Shown: one piece after another, positions 48,655 through 58,283 of the stretch
Numbering within the stretch: the first letter of the stretch is position 1
How the letters are laid out: each line of letters begins with the position of its first letter
Assembly: GCA_020833345.1 (NCBI GenBank)
Contig: JAJHQM010000003.1
Span: 1 to 59,381 of the forward strand
Reading direction: 5' to 3'
DNA length: 59,381 nt
Source of the DNA: Ignisphaera sp.
Lineage (GTDB): Archaea > Thermoproteota > Thermoprotei_A > Sulfolobales > Ignisphaeraceae
The notes under the pieces: generated by a model
What the model was told of the DNA's origin: nothing
The model's input: only the letters and a program-made list of their open reading frames with translations
The model's database searches: none
Translations under genes and position numbers: made by a program

Positions 48655-49092
48655 TTACCCTCCTTTTTTCTTACTCTCTACATACTCTACAAAGAGTTCA
48701 TAAATCTTTTGGGCTAAGCTACCTGAGCCTTCTACGCCTGCTTCACTAACCTTTATCCTGTCATAAACAACAACTATATTAGCATCATGAAGTACCTTCA
48801 CAACATCAGGCCTAAGACCAAGTTTTGACAGCACTAAGGAAGCAAACTCCTCAGCACTAAATAGGGGCTGCTCTTGAATAATTATTTCAGAAACCCTTGA
48901 ACCATGCACTATAACCCTATGGTATTTAGCTCCATCATTACTTTCAGCATCTCCAAGCACAACATGAAGAGAGTTCTGATCAAATGATAAAAGCTTCCCT
49001 GTATATGTTTTACCATCAACCAACCTAACCATAACCTTCTTGTCAATAGCTTTAGCTAGCTCCCCAACAATACTTCTTGCTGTATGACTCAT
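48655..49092 (-). CDS. Sm-like archaeal protein with C-terminal extension (SmAP3-like)
   Basis: LAKAIDKKVMVRLVDGKTYTGKLLSFDQNSLHVVLGDAE...VIVHGSRVSEI. Confidence 0.85.
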   Translation of the reverse strand: MSHTARSIVGELAKAIDKKVMVRLVDGKTYTGKLLSFDQNSLHVVLGDAESNDGAKYHRVIVHGSRVSEIIIQEQPLFSAEEFASLVLSKLGLRPDVVKVLHDANIVVVYDRIKVSEAGVEGSGSLAQKIYELFVEYVESKKKGG

Positions 49093-49124
49093 ACTATTTC
49101 ACCGCACCTTTTGATAATAAAATT

Positions 49125-49147
49125 ATGAATAAAAGCTTTTTATTCAT
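49125..49147. promoter_or_regulatory. Palindromic element upstream of the Sm-like gene
   Basis: ATGAATAAAAGCTTTTTATTCAT, near-perfect 23-nt palindrome. Confidence 0.4.
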
Positions 49148-49301
49148 AGTTAAACATTAATTAAAAGCCGAAGTACACATCATATAATGAATAAGGTCGT
49201 GCTGTTCTTATTTCTATAAGCTCTAGTATCATGAAAACTTTGATGAAGCTTATAAAAGCTCTTTAACACCCTTCCAGTTAGGTATGGTGAGGTAGCAATT
49301 T

Positions 49302-49667
49302 ATGAGTATAGAATTAACGTGTAGTGTAGAGGCGGTAAAAGACTCATATATACCAGAAGTCAAGATTTTGGAAATGAATTGTAGAGATAATGTTAAAATT
49401 AGAATGGATATTCATAGAAAGGTAAACATATTCAAAACCCAAGATAATGTACTATTTGCAGTTTCAAAAACTATACCACAATACGTTGAAGGAAAGGATT
49501 TTGTAGCACACGGATATATTATCTCTAAGAGAATAGAAGATAGTAATATAGCTATGTATATAAGTCTGTGGGGTTTTCTAGTAATACTAACATTGCAAAA
49601 TGAAGAAAAAATTAGAAGTTTTAATGTAATGGATAAAGTGTATGTAAAAATTTCGCATACCACTTAA
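49302..49667 (+). CDS. rpo8: DNA-directed RNA polymerase subunit Rpo8 (RpoG, RPB8 homologue)
   Basis: DFVAHGYIISKRIEDSNIAMYISLWGFLVILTL...FNVMDKVYVKI matches crenarchaeal Rpo8 pattern. Confidence 0.75.
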   Translation: MSIELTCSVEAVKDSYIPEVKILEMNCRDNVKIRMDIHRKVNIFKTQDNVLFAVSKTIPQYVEGKDFVAHGYIISKRIEDSNIAMYISLWGFLVILTLQNEEKIRSFNVMDKVYVKISHTT

Positions 49668-49710
49668 TTAAATACTATAAATGATTTGCTAAGTTCTAAC
49701 GCTAATGAAG

Positions 49711-50448
49711 TTAAGTGTGCATTAAACTCTCTTTTCTTTCCATACCCAGCAAAGCTTCCTGTATATTCTTCTCAAGCTCTTCAACTTTTTCTGCATATCT
49801 CATTAGCTCATCAACATCAATGCTCAGATTTAATATGTTACTTAGTATCTTTACAGCTATAGCTGCAGCTCTATGGTCAATGCTTTCAGGCTCGGTATAT
49901 GGGAATATTGCTATTGCAGGAATATTTTTGTGTTCAAGTTCTAATAATAAGGCTGCAAGCGGACCTACAATATATGCTCCTTTAACAAAGTATAAACCAG
50001 AAACCTCTAAGCTACCTGCCGCACTAGTTTTTACCCATCTAAACTCTTCATTTCCTTCACGAAAACGCATATCAAGCCCTCCAATAAGATATACCTCTCG
50101 GATGTTTAAATTATTAATGAGGTCTAGTATGGACCTTACAAAGCTTGGTAAATATTTCTTATCAGGATTAACCCTATTAAGCAAAACAAGTATGTTAGTT
50201 CCATTCACATTCCCATAAAATATCTCGTGTGGCATGCTAAACCCATAGTCTTCAACTGATGTAAAGTCTGGTATTGTGGGAGGCAATATGTGACCTAACA
50301 GTTTCATATTTAGCTTTGCAATAATATATCGTGTAGTTATGTACCCTACACTACCAAAGCCTTGAAACCCCGTAATGAAAACACTTCTGCTATTCTTTGC
50401 CACAGCATCTTTATTAAGCAGCTTTAGTTTGTATTTACGTTTACTCAT
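49711..50448 (-). CDS. PAC2-family protein (proteasome assembly chaperone-like)
   Basis: VFITGFQGFGSVGYITTRYII, VYLIGGLDMRFREGNEEFRWVKTS, GPLAALLLELEHKNIPAIAIFPYTEPES. Confidence 0.85.
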   Translation of the reverse strand: MSKRKYKLKLLNKDAVAKNSRSVFITGFQGFGSVGYITTRYIIAKLNMKLLGHILPPTIPDFTSVEDYGFSMPHEIFYGNVNGTNILVLLNRVNPDKKYLPSFVRSILDLINNLNIREVYLIGGLDMRFREGNEEFRWVKTSAAGSLEVSGLYFVKGAYIVGPLAALLLELEHKNIPAIAIFPYTEPESIDHRAAAIAVKILSNILNLSIDVDELMRYAEKVEELEKNIQEALLGMERKESLMHT

Positions 50449-50950
50449 TATTTTTCACCTTCTCCCTTATTTGAACAGCAGGCCCTCTCAATGCTGTAAT
50501 TATTGCATCATAGCTAATAAGCGCTTTACCGACTCCAATTAATTTATTATCCTCATTCACTATAAGTACTTCATCGTATGGCTTTATATTTTCATCTCCC
50601 TCTAATACATGTCTAGAAAATACTGTATGTCCTTTTAAAATATCCTCAACAACTTCATTAATGACGACAATGCGATGCTTTGGATATGGTATAACCCTAT
50701 GCAAAAGTTTTGCCATGTTAATACGTGGTATTAGTCTAAAGTCAGAGGCCCTTATAAATGCTAACACTTCATCTCCGTATGCTATGGCCCTCAGCCTTCC
50801 TGTTCCTCTTGAATAACATAGTTTAAGGTTAAGCAGGTTTAAGTCTTTAAAAATTAAATGCGCATCATTACCATAGAAATAATCTATAAGCTCTATTAAG
50901 AAGTCCAGGTCTTCAGGCTTTACGTTTTTACACAAATATTGTTGTACCAT
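50441..50950 (-). CDS. PUA-domain protein
   Basis: HTVFSRHVLEGDENIKPYDEVLIVNEDNKLIGVGKALIS. Confidence 0.85.
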   Translation of the reverse strand: MVQQYLCKNVKPEDLDFLIELIDYFYGNDAHLIFKDLNLLNLKLCYSRGTGRLRAIAYGDEVLAFIRASDFRLIPRINMAKLLHRVIPYPKHRIVVINEVVEDILKGHTVFSRHVLEGDENIKPYDEVLIVNEDNKLIGVGKALISYDAIITALRGPAVQIREKVKNNE

Positions 50951-50982
50951 ATTGTGGCCATCATGTTCAGTACTAAGCCTAT

Positions 50983-52170
50983 TTAAAGGTGATATTCCAT
51001 TAGATTTGCGCTTTTAAAGGCTTGTCCTTCAGTAACGTAAGGTCTGAATCTCCTCTTCAATACTTTATCAATAGCATAAATAAAGTCCTTCCTTTCAACT
51101 ATTGACTTACCATGTTTAATAGCATGTAATGCAGCTTCTGTACATACAAACCTTATATCAGCACCTGTAGCCCCTTCTGTTAGTTTAGCTAGCTCTATTA
51201 AATCCACATCACTTGACAAAGGCATTTTCCTTGTATGAATCTTTAGTATTTCATATCTCCCTCTAAGATTGGGCAAAGGTATCTCAATTATTTTATCAAA
51301 TCTTCCAGGTCTTAAAATAGCCGGGTCCAGAATATCTATTCTGTTTGTTGTGGCAATCACTTTTACATTATCTAAAGGATCAAACCCGTCTAGCTCTGCT
51401 AATAGCTGCGTTAAGGTTCTATGAATTTCTCTTTCACCACTAGTACCTACATCAAGGCGCTTTGCAGCTATTGCATCAATCTCATCGATTAATATTATTG
51501 ATGGAGCCTTCTTCTTAGCTATGGCAAAAACCTCCTTAACTAACCTAGCCCCTTCACCAATGAATTTTTGAGCTAATTCGGATGCCACGAGCTTAATAAA
51601 AGTTGCATTACTCTCCCGCGCTACAGCCTTAGCTAATAGAGTCTTTCCACAACCCGGAGGACCGTAAAGCAGCACTCCCTTTGGGGGTTGCACGCCTATC
51701 ATTCTGAATATAAACGCATTTTTAAGAGGTAACTCTACCACCTCCCTCAGCTCTTCTACCTGTTCCTCTAACCCACCGATATCATTGTACGTTACATCAG
51801 GTTTTTCAATAACTTCAAATGCTCTAACCTGAGGATCCTCCATTCTTGGCAATACCTCTATTATGGCTGATCCTCTTTGATTTAAGGCTACAGAAGTACC
51901 AGGTTTCAACTTAGATTTATCTATGGTTTCCAGCACGTTTACAACGAGAATAGGTCCTGAAGAACTTTTAACAAGGGCTCTGCCATCAGGTAATAAGTCT
52001 ATCAATGTCGCTTCAACAAGTGGTGGTGCTGTAAGTTTTTCTATTTGTGACTTATAATACTCTAGCTCTTCTTTGTATTTCAATAGTAGCTCCCTCAGCG
52101 TTGAGACATCTGCTGTAAGAACATCAATAATGCTATCACTCTCTTTGCTAACACTGTTCTCATACTCCAT
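50983..52170 (-). CDS. pan: Proteasome-activating nucleotidase (PAN)
   Basis: Coiled coil, OB region, [66 protein letters not shown]. Confidence 0.96.
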   Translation of the reverse strand: MEYENSVSKESDSIIDVLTADVSTLRELLLKYKEELEYYKSQIEKLTAPPLVEATLIDLLPDGRALVKSSSGPILVVNVLETIDKSKLKPGTSVALNQRGSAIIEVLPRMEDPQVRAFEVIEKPDVTYNDIGGLEEQVEELREVVELPLKNAFIFRMIGVQPPKGVLLYGPPGCGKTLLAKAVARESNATFIKLVASELAQKFIGEGARLVKEVFAIAKKKAPSIILIDEIDAIAAKRLDVGTSGEREIHRTLTQLLAELDGFDPLDNVKVIATTNRIDILDPAILRPGRFDKIIEIPLPNLRGRYEILKIHTRKMPLSSDVDLIELAKLTEGATGADIRFVCTEAALHAIKHGKSIVERKDFIYAIDKVLKRRFRPYVTEGQAFKSANLMEYHL

Positions 52171-52268
52171 AATGCTTCACACTTCCACAATACACATATA
52201 ATTGTGAAGCAAAACTAAAAACATTTTTTCTAAATATTGTATAATCTTTAGCTTGGGTGTAACGAGTT

Positions 52269-52844
52269 TTGACAGAAAATAGCATTACAAAGTACTGCGA
52301 AATCTGCGGAATGCCAGTAACTGCCAATAAGGTTCACAGAGTTTTAATAGACAAAGCAACACTCACGGTATGTGATCACTGTTTTAACAAACTTACTTTA
52401 GGTAAGGCAAAGGCTCATGCTACAGGTAGTGCTCCGGGTTGCCAATCTAAGTTGTTAAGCACAAGTACTATAAAGCCTCAAAACACGGTTGCCACGAGGA
52501 ATATACAACATCAGAAAAAGCAGAGTAGTACTAGTCAACGTAATTTAAATGCTTATGAACGGTTTGAGCTCGTCGATGATTATGCTGAAAGAATTAAGAA
52601 AGCTCGTGAAGCTTTAGGATGGAGCCAAGCTACATTAGCAGCTAAGGCTAAAGTCAGTGAAAATATTGTTAAGAGAATTGAAGGGGGAAAGCTTAGGCCT
52701 ACTCATGACCTAGCAAAGAAACTTGAAGACATTCTCAATATAAGACTTTTAGTGCCTGTTATTGAGGAAAGTATTAGTGGAAAAAAGAAGAGTGTTTCTA
52801 AGGAGGTCACGTTAGGAGAGATAGTAAATTTGAAGGAAGAATGA
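52269..52844 (+). CDS. mbf1: Multiprotein bridging factor aMBF1
   Basis: YCEICGMPVTANKVHRVLIDKATLTVCDHCF zinc ribbon plus HTH IKKAREALGWSQATLAAKAKVSENIVKRIEGGKLRP; TTG start. Confidence 0.93.
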   Translation: MTENSITKYCEICGMPVTANKVHRVLIDKATLTVCDHCFNKLTLGKAKAHATGSAPGCQSKLLSTSTIKPQNTVATRNIQHQKKQSSTSQRNLNAYERFELVDDYAERIKKAREALGWSQATLAAKAKVSENIVKRIEGGKLRPTHDLAKKLEDILNIRLLVPVIEESISGKKKSVSKEVTLGEIVNLKEE

Positions 52845-53993
52845 TGCTGGGGGATTAGCATCAGGGAAGATGTAATTCTTATCATTAAAAAGAGTGAGGC
52901 TGAAAATCTCAATGAGATTATGGCTCTAATTAGAGAGGCAGGATATGAACCGAAGCATGTAATAAAAATCAGTAAACGTGATTCTGCATGTTATTTAACT
53001 TATGGTAAATTAACGCGAGTAAAGTATATAGTGAAGGAGAGCAATATAAAGAGACTTTGTATATATGATCAGCTAAAACCTAGGCAATTTTCATGCTTAA
53101 TAAAGGAGTTAGGTGTAGAGGTTTTAGATAAAGTCATGCTAATCCTTAGGATATTCCAAATGCACGCGGGTTCTCGTGAAGCACTTCTTCAAATTGAGTT
53201 AGCAAGGCTTTTACATGAATTACCTCTTATTCGTGAATGGATTAGAAGAACTAAACTAGGAGAATTACCTGGATTCCTTAGTGGTGGTAGGTATGCTATA
53301 GACTTTCAATATGAGCATGTTAGAAGAAGATTAGCTAAAATAAAGAGGGAACTAGAGGAGTTACGAAGGAGAAAAAGTTACGAACATATAAAAAGACGTT
53401 ATTCAGGCTGGGTTCATGTTGCAATAATAGGATATACCAATGCAGGAAAGACAACATTATTTAATGCATTAACAAAATTAAACAAGCCTACAGGAGATGA
53501 AATGTTTACAACTCTAACACCTAAATCCTATGCCGTAGGAATTTGTAAAAATGATTTTAACACTAAAATAGTATTCGTAGATACTATAGGGTTCATTAAG
53601 GACTTACCTGTTGAAATAATTGAGGCATTTAAAGCTGTTCTTGAGGAAATAAGGAGTGCAGATATCCTTCTATTTGTAATTGATATTAGTAAGAGCTTGA
53701 AGGCTATTTATAATGAAATTGATTCTGTACTTGAGGCGTTACAAAGTGTGGGCTTTGAAGGGAAGCCTACTATAGTTGCTTTAAATAAGTTAGACCTCAT
53801 TAATATGAGTAACAATGCTTCTCCTCATAGCCTATTGGAAGAGGTATACAAATACCTATTACGTAAAAACGTAAATGTAATTGATGTAATACCCATTTCA
53901 GCTTATCTTAATACGAATTTAGATATTTTGAAGGAGTCTCTATGCAGGAGTGTACAACAGTTAAAGAACTTGGTAAACAAATATACGTTTTAA
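52841..53993 (+). CDS. hflX: HflX-family GTPase; N-terminus requires +1 shift or sequence correction
   Basis: VHVAIIGYTNAGKTTLFNALTKL, FVDTIGFIKDLPVEIIEAFKAVLEE, NKLD; upstream in-frame DVILIIKKSEAENLNEI lacks a start. Confidence 0.9.
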
Positions 53994-54514
53994 GACTTGG
54001 ACATAGACCACAGCGAGACCGCAGAGTTACAACTCATGTCGCTCTTGTTGCTAGAGCTTTTGGTGCTTTAGGTATGTACATAGCGGAGGTTAAAGATGAA
54101 AATATTAAGAAGAGCATTATGAAAGTTGTTGAGAGGTGGGGGGGAAAGTATTTTGAAGTTATTGATGGAGTGGATCCCATTAAAACTATATCACACTTTA
54201 AGGGTGAAAATTCCTGTATAATTCACCTAACAATGTACGGAATTCTAATAGACAGGGTAATTAAAGAAATCATAGAAAAATGTAAGAAAATTTTAGTAAT
54301 TGTAGGGGCAGAAAAAGTTGAAAGGATTTATTATGAGCTTGCTAACTATAATGTAGCAATAGGAAACCAGCCCCATTCTGAAGTCTCTGCCTTAGCGTTA
54401 TTTTTAGACAGGCTTTGGCAAGGACATGAAATGAATATATGCTTTCCAGACGCTAAATATTATATTGTACCCAGTGCTCGGGGCAAGGTAGTAAAGCATG
54501 TTCACAGAAGCTGA
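53942..54514 (+). CDS. trm56: tRNA (cytidine(56)-2'-O)-methyltransferase Trm56
   Basis: IYVLRLGHRPQRDRRVTTHVALVARAFGALGMYI, VGAEKVERIYYELANYNVAIGNQPHSEVSALALFLDR. Confidence 0.95.
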   Translation: MQECTTVKELGKQIYVLRLGHRPQRDRRVTTHVALVARAFGALGMYIAEVKDENIKKSIMKVVERWGGKYFEVIDGVDPIKTISHFKGENSCIIHLTMYGILIDRVIKEIIEKCKKILVIVGAEKVERIYYELANYNVAIGNQPHSEVSALALFLDRLWQGHEMNICFPDAKYYIVPSARGKVVKHVHRS

Positions 54515-54998
54515 TGCACTAAAGGTTGTTGAGAAGCTTTACGGTTTCGATGGTAAAAGAATTGTAGAGATGCTACTCAAGGTTAATAGTGGAAAGACTA
54601 TTGATGAAATAGCTCAAGAAACTGGTATTAGAGTTAATGATGTTAGGAGACTTCTCTATGAAATGGCTCAAGACGGTTTCGTATCTTACTTGCGCAGTCA
54701 GAAAGGAGAGAGCCTCTGGTATAACTACAGATGGTATACAAATAGCACTATGTTAAAAACTGCACTCTACAGGCGTATAGAGAACATAGTTAGAATTCTA
54801 AGGGAGAGACTGGAGTATGAGATGAGTACATCATTTTATGTATGCCCCATAGACTCAACTATATACACATTTGAAGAGGCTTTTGAAAACAACTTTCAAT
54901 GCATTCACTGTCAGTCAGATCTTATAGAATTTGATAATAGACAGATAATTACATATTTGAAAGAGCTATTAGAAAAGCTTAGAAAATTCATAGCCTAG
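54498..54998 (+). CDS. tfe: Transcription initiation factor TFE alpha
   Basis: wHTH GKTIDEIAQETGIRVNDVRRLLYEM, YNYRWYTN, zinc ribbon-like YVCPIDSTIYTFEEAFENNFQCIHC. Confidence 0.9.
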   Translation: MFTEADALKVVEKLYGFDGKRIVEMLLKVNSGKTIDEIAQETGIRVNDVRRLLYEMAQDGFVSYLRSQKGESLWYNYRWYTNSTMLKTALYRRIENIVRILRERLEYEMSTSFYVCPIDSTIYTFEEAFENNFQCIHCQSDLIEFDNRQIITYLKELLEKLRKFIA

Positions 54999-55002
54999 CA
55001 CT

Positions 55003-55965
55003 GTGATATCATCTATGAAACCTGTGGTAATAGACTTATTTTGTGGTGCCGGTGGTTTTTCCAGAGGATTTAAGGATGCAGGTTTTGATATTGCATTAGG
55101 TATAGATAACGACGCTGCTTGTGGAAAGTCTTTTAAGGCGAATTTTCCAAGGGCTACTGTTATTGTGGAGAATATTCAAGATGTTGATGGTACTGATATA
55201 AAGTACCTAGTGCACAAGAGATATGACATTGTTATTGGAAGCCCACCCTGCGAGCCCTTTACTGGTGCAAATCCAAATAGAGAGATTAGCCCATTAGACA
55301 GGTTATATAAGGATCCCTTGGGTAAACTAACATTAGAGTTCATAAGAATTGTAGGTGAGCTGAAGCCTAAGGTATTTGTTATGGAAAATGTGCCAGCAAT
55401 ATTAGAAGAAGAAATTAGAACTAGCTTAGCTGAAGAATTCAAATACGTTGGTTACAATAAGATATACTTTAATGTTCTTAACGCTGAAAAGTATGGTACA
55501 CCGAGTAGAAGAAGAAGAGTGTTCGTATCAAATGTGTTAATAAATCCAAAAACTGTAAAGAAGGTTATAACAGTAGCTGAGGCCCTAGCTGATCTACCCT
55601 CTCCATATGCTTCAACTATTCCAAACCATGAATATGTACCTCTTTCTGATAAAAAACTAAAGAAAATTACTAAGATTAAGCCGGGTAAGGCCCTCTACTA
55701 CTATCGTGGTGCTTCAAAAGCTATACCGACACTCATCAAGCTGAATCCTCATAAAATTGCCCCTCCAGTCTTAGGCTCCTCAAGATTCATACACCCATTT
55801 GAGAATAGACTGCTGACTGTACGTGAACAGGCGCGACTTATGGGATATCCAGATGATCATGTATTTTACGGAGGTAAGGACCAGCAATTCAATCAAGTTG
55901 GAGAATCTGTGCCACCGCCACTTTCGCATGCTATAGCAAGGTTTTTAATTGACATGCTTTTTTAA
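55003..55965 (+). CDS. Cytosine-5 methyltransferase (C5-MTase fold)
   Basis: VIDLFCGAGGFSRGFKDAGF, GSPPCEPFTGANPNR, VFVMENVPAI, EKYGTPSRRRRVFV, QVGESVPPPLSHAIA. Confidence 0.95.
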   Translation: MISSMKPVVIDLFCGAGGFSRGFKDAGFDIALGIDNDAACGKSFKANFPRATVIVENIQDVDGTDIKYLVHKRYDIVIGSPPCEPFTGANPNREISPLDRLYKDPLGKLTLEFIRIVGELKPKVFVMENVPAILEEEIRTSLAEEFKYVGYNKIYFNVLNAEKYGTPSRRRRVFVSNVLINPKTVKKVITVAEALADLPSPYASTIPNHEYVPLSDKKLKKITKIKPGKALYYYRGASKAIPTLIKLNPHKIAPPVLGSSRFIHPFENRLLTVREQARLMGYPDDHVFYGGKDQQFNQVGESVPPPLSHAIARFLIDMLF

Positions 55966-55989
55966 ACATTATACCGCAGGTGTGATTAA

Positions 55990-56469
55990 GTGAAACCAAA
56001 AATTCATTTAGTAGCCTTCGCACCTTCAAGTCCTCAGAGGTTAATAGATTTAGCAAAAACAGCGTATTCGTTTGAATTTGTTGATAGCTTTATCGTGATC
56101 AAACCTACAGGTCTTGCTGCACAAAGTGGAATTCCAGAGGTTTTTAAGCTCGCATATAAATGTGGCAAACCATTCTCAGTATTAGCTAGCTTAAGAGAAT
56201 TAAAAGAAATATTGAGTATAGACGTGCTCATTTTCATTCTCCAAAATAGAAAAGATATTCAAGACTTTACTGAAGTTATAAAAGGACTTTACGCTAATTC
56301 CATGGCTATAATTATACAAGCTGGTGAAACAACAATTAGTAAAGACGATTTGTCGTTAGGTATTGGAGCAAGAATCAGCGAGATGAGTAACCTATTCTCC
56401 CCAAATCCTATTGCTGAAGCCACCGCCGTATTGTTAAAATATGCAAAGATGCTACTAAGTTCTGGATGA
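55990..56469 (+). CDS. SPOUT-like / COG4080 family protein
   Basis: VAFAPSSPQRLIDLAKTAYSF...GLAAQSGIPEVFKLAYKCGKPFSVLASLRELKEIL. Confidence 0.6.
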   Translation: MKPKIHLVAFAPSSPQRLIDLAKTAYSFEFVDSFIVIKPTGLAAQSGIPEVFKLAYKCGKPFSVLASLRELKEILSIDVLIFILQNRKDIQDFTEVIKGLYANSMAIIIQAGETTISKDDLSLGIGARISEMSNLFSPNPIAEATAVLLKYAKMLLSSG

Positions 56470-56476
56470 TGAATAA

Positions 56477-58102
56477 ATGGAAAAAGTCTTAGTTGTAGAC
56501 GCTAATGCGCGCGGAATAGGAAGGAGAGTTTCAACAATAGATGTTATAGGTGTGGGTCCAAGGCTTGTAACATCTCTACTTAGGAACTATAACATTGCTG
56601 CAAGATTATACGCCTATGAAAACGTTATAGAAGATCCAAAAATTATGGAAAGCTACGATATTCTTGCAATATCATTTATGATAAGTGATGTGCCTGCAGT
56701 TAAGAAATTGATTAACCTATGGAATAAGATTAATAATGGAGGAATAGTGATTTTAGGTGGTAGTGGTGCACTTAGTCAAGCGATTTTACAATCATTGCGT
56801 TTTTCAATGGCATTCAAAGGCGAAGTTGAAGTCACATTTAAGCATATTTTTTCTAGTTACACAAAGTTAAGCGAATCTTATGAAGTATTTTTGAAAGAGA
56901 AGAGTACAATCAGAGGTCTAGTTATTAAAACGCAAAACGGTGAATTATTAGATGGAGGTCTAGGTATTTGGGCTCCCAAGGAGATGCTCAATATAATACC
57001 TGTTATAGAGGATCTGAAAACATACCCGCTTTTCTGGGCTTCAAGAGTATATGTCGAGGTGGTTAGGGGATGTAGTAACTTTAAAAGAGCTAAACAAGCA
57101 AGTAATGGTAAAGTATGTACCAATTGTAATCTATGTTACGTTGACCCTTTAAGTCTCAAAGCCCCGTGTCCTATAGGCATACTCCCTGGCTGTGGTTATT
57201 GTAGTGTACCTACAGTTCACGGACCTGCACGCTCTCGCAATTTGTATACAATACTTGAAGAGGTGGAAAGACTTACAAAAATTGGAGTTAGTAGAATTGT
57301 TTTAAGTGCGCCAGACTTTCTTGACTTTGGAAGAGATCATCTTGTTGAAAATCCCCTAACTGAGCCTTGCAGGCCGCCACCAAATATTGAAATGATTGAG
57401 GAGTTGTTAAATAAATTGACAAGAATTCGCGCTATAGCAATGGAAAAAACCGTTATAATGATAGAAAACGTAAAGCCATGCCTTGTTAACGATGAGGTAG
57501 CGGATGTTTTAGGAAGGTATTTAAAGGACACACCGATATACATAGGCCTAGAGAGTTGTAGTGATGAGCTACTAGAAAAAATTGGAAGACCAGCAACATG
57601 CAGTAGCACTATTAATGCAATTAAGAAACTTAGTGATCATGGACTTAGACCATATGTTTACTTAATGCATGGCTTACCCATAGAAAGCGAAGACGATATT
57701 AGGAAAACCATTAAATGTATTGATGTTTTGGAAAGCGTTGGTGTAGAAAGAATTGTATTGTACAGATTCAGACCTATACCATACTCTACTTTCGAGAATT
57801 TTACTAGACCTGACACAGCTATGCAAAATGCTTCTAAAAGAGAGCTATATGTAAAGGTCAGTGAATTCAATAAAAAACAGAAAGATAAATTGCGAGGCAT
57901 GGTAGTAAAGGCAATTATAGCACAAAGACATCCAACAAAAAGAGGCTTTTTAATAGCCTATCCGCAAAAACATGGTCCAGTAATACTCTTACGAGGTTCT
58001 AGTAATTTAATTGGACATAGAGTTACAGTAAAAATCCAGGAAGCCATTAGTGACAGAGTGGTTCTGGGGTCTTTAGTCCATATTCATGAGAGGTACATTT
58101 AA
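56477..58102 (+). CDS. B12-binding-type radical SAM protein with cysteine-rich insert and C-terminal TRAM-like domain
   Basis: EVVRGC...CTNCNLC...CPIGILPGCGYCSVPTVHGPARSRN; YIGLESCSDELLEKIGRPAT; YLMHGLPIESEDDI. Confidence 0.85.
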   Translation: MEKVLVVDANARGIGRRVSTIDVIGVGPRLVTSLLRNYNIAARLYAYENVIEDPKIMESYDILAISFMISDVPAVKKLINLWNKINNGGIVILGGSGALSQAILQSLRFSMAFKGEVEVTFKHIFSSYTKLSESYEVFLKEKSTIRGLVIKTQNGELLDGGLGIWAPKEMLNIIPVIEDLKTYPLFWASRVYVEVVRGCSNFKRAKQASNGKVCTNCNLCYVDPLSLKAPCPIGILPGCGYCSVPTVHGPARSRNLYTILEEVERLTKIGVSRIVLSAPDFLDFGRDHLVENPLTEPCRPPPNIEMIEELLNKLTRIRAIAMEKTVIMIENVKPCLVNDEVADVLGRYLKDTPIYIGLESCSDELLEKIGRPATCSSTINAIKKLSDHGLRPYVYLMHGLPIESEDDIRKTIKCIDVLESVGVERIVLYRFRPIPYSTFENFTRPDTAMQNASKRELYVKVSEFNKKQKDKLRGMVVKAIIAQRHPTKRGFLIAYPQKHGPVILLRGSSNLIGHRVTVKIQEAISDRVVLGSLVHIHERYI

Positions 58103-58283
58103 TTACCATTGTGGCAAAGCCTTAATTAAGTGATAGTAAGGCATTTTCACAGCTTTAATTTCCTTGAGACTGTAACCGCCTCCGAAAAAGTAAAAGGACT
58201 AGTTATTGGCACCATCATAAAGCGATGCTGTGCACAAGGTTTTATAAACCCTAAATAATGTATTTTTATGAGGTGATATAATT

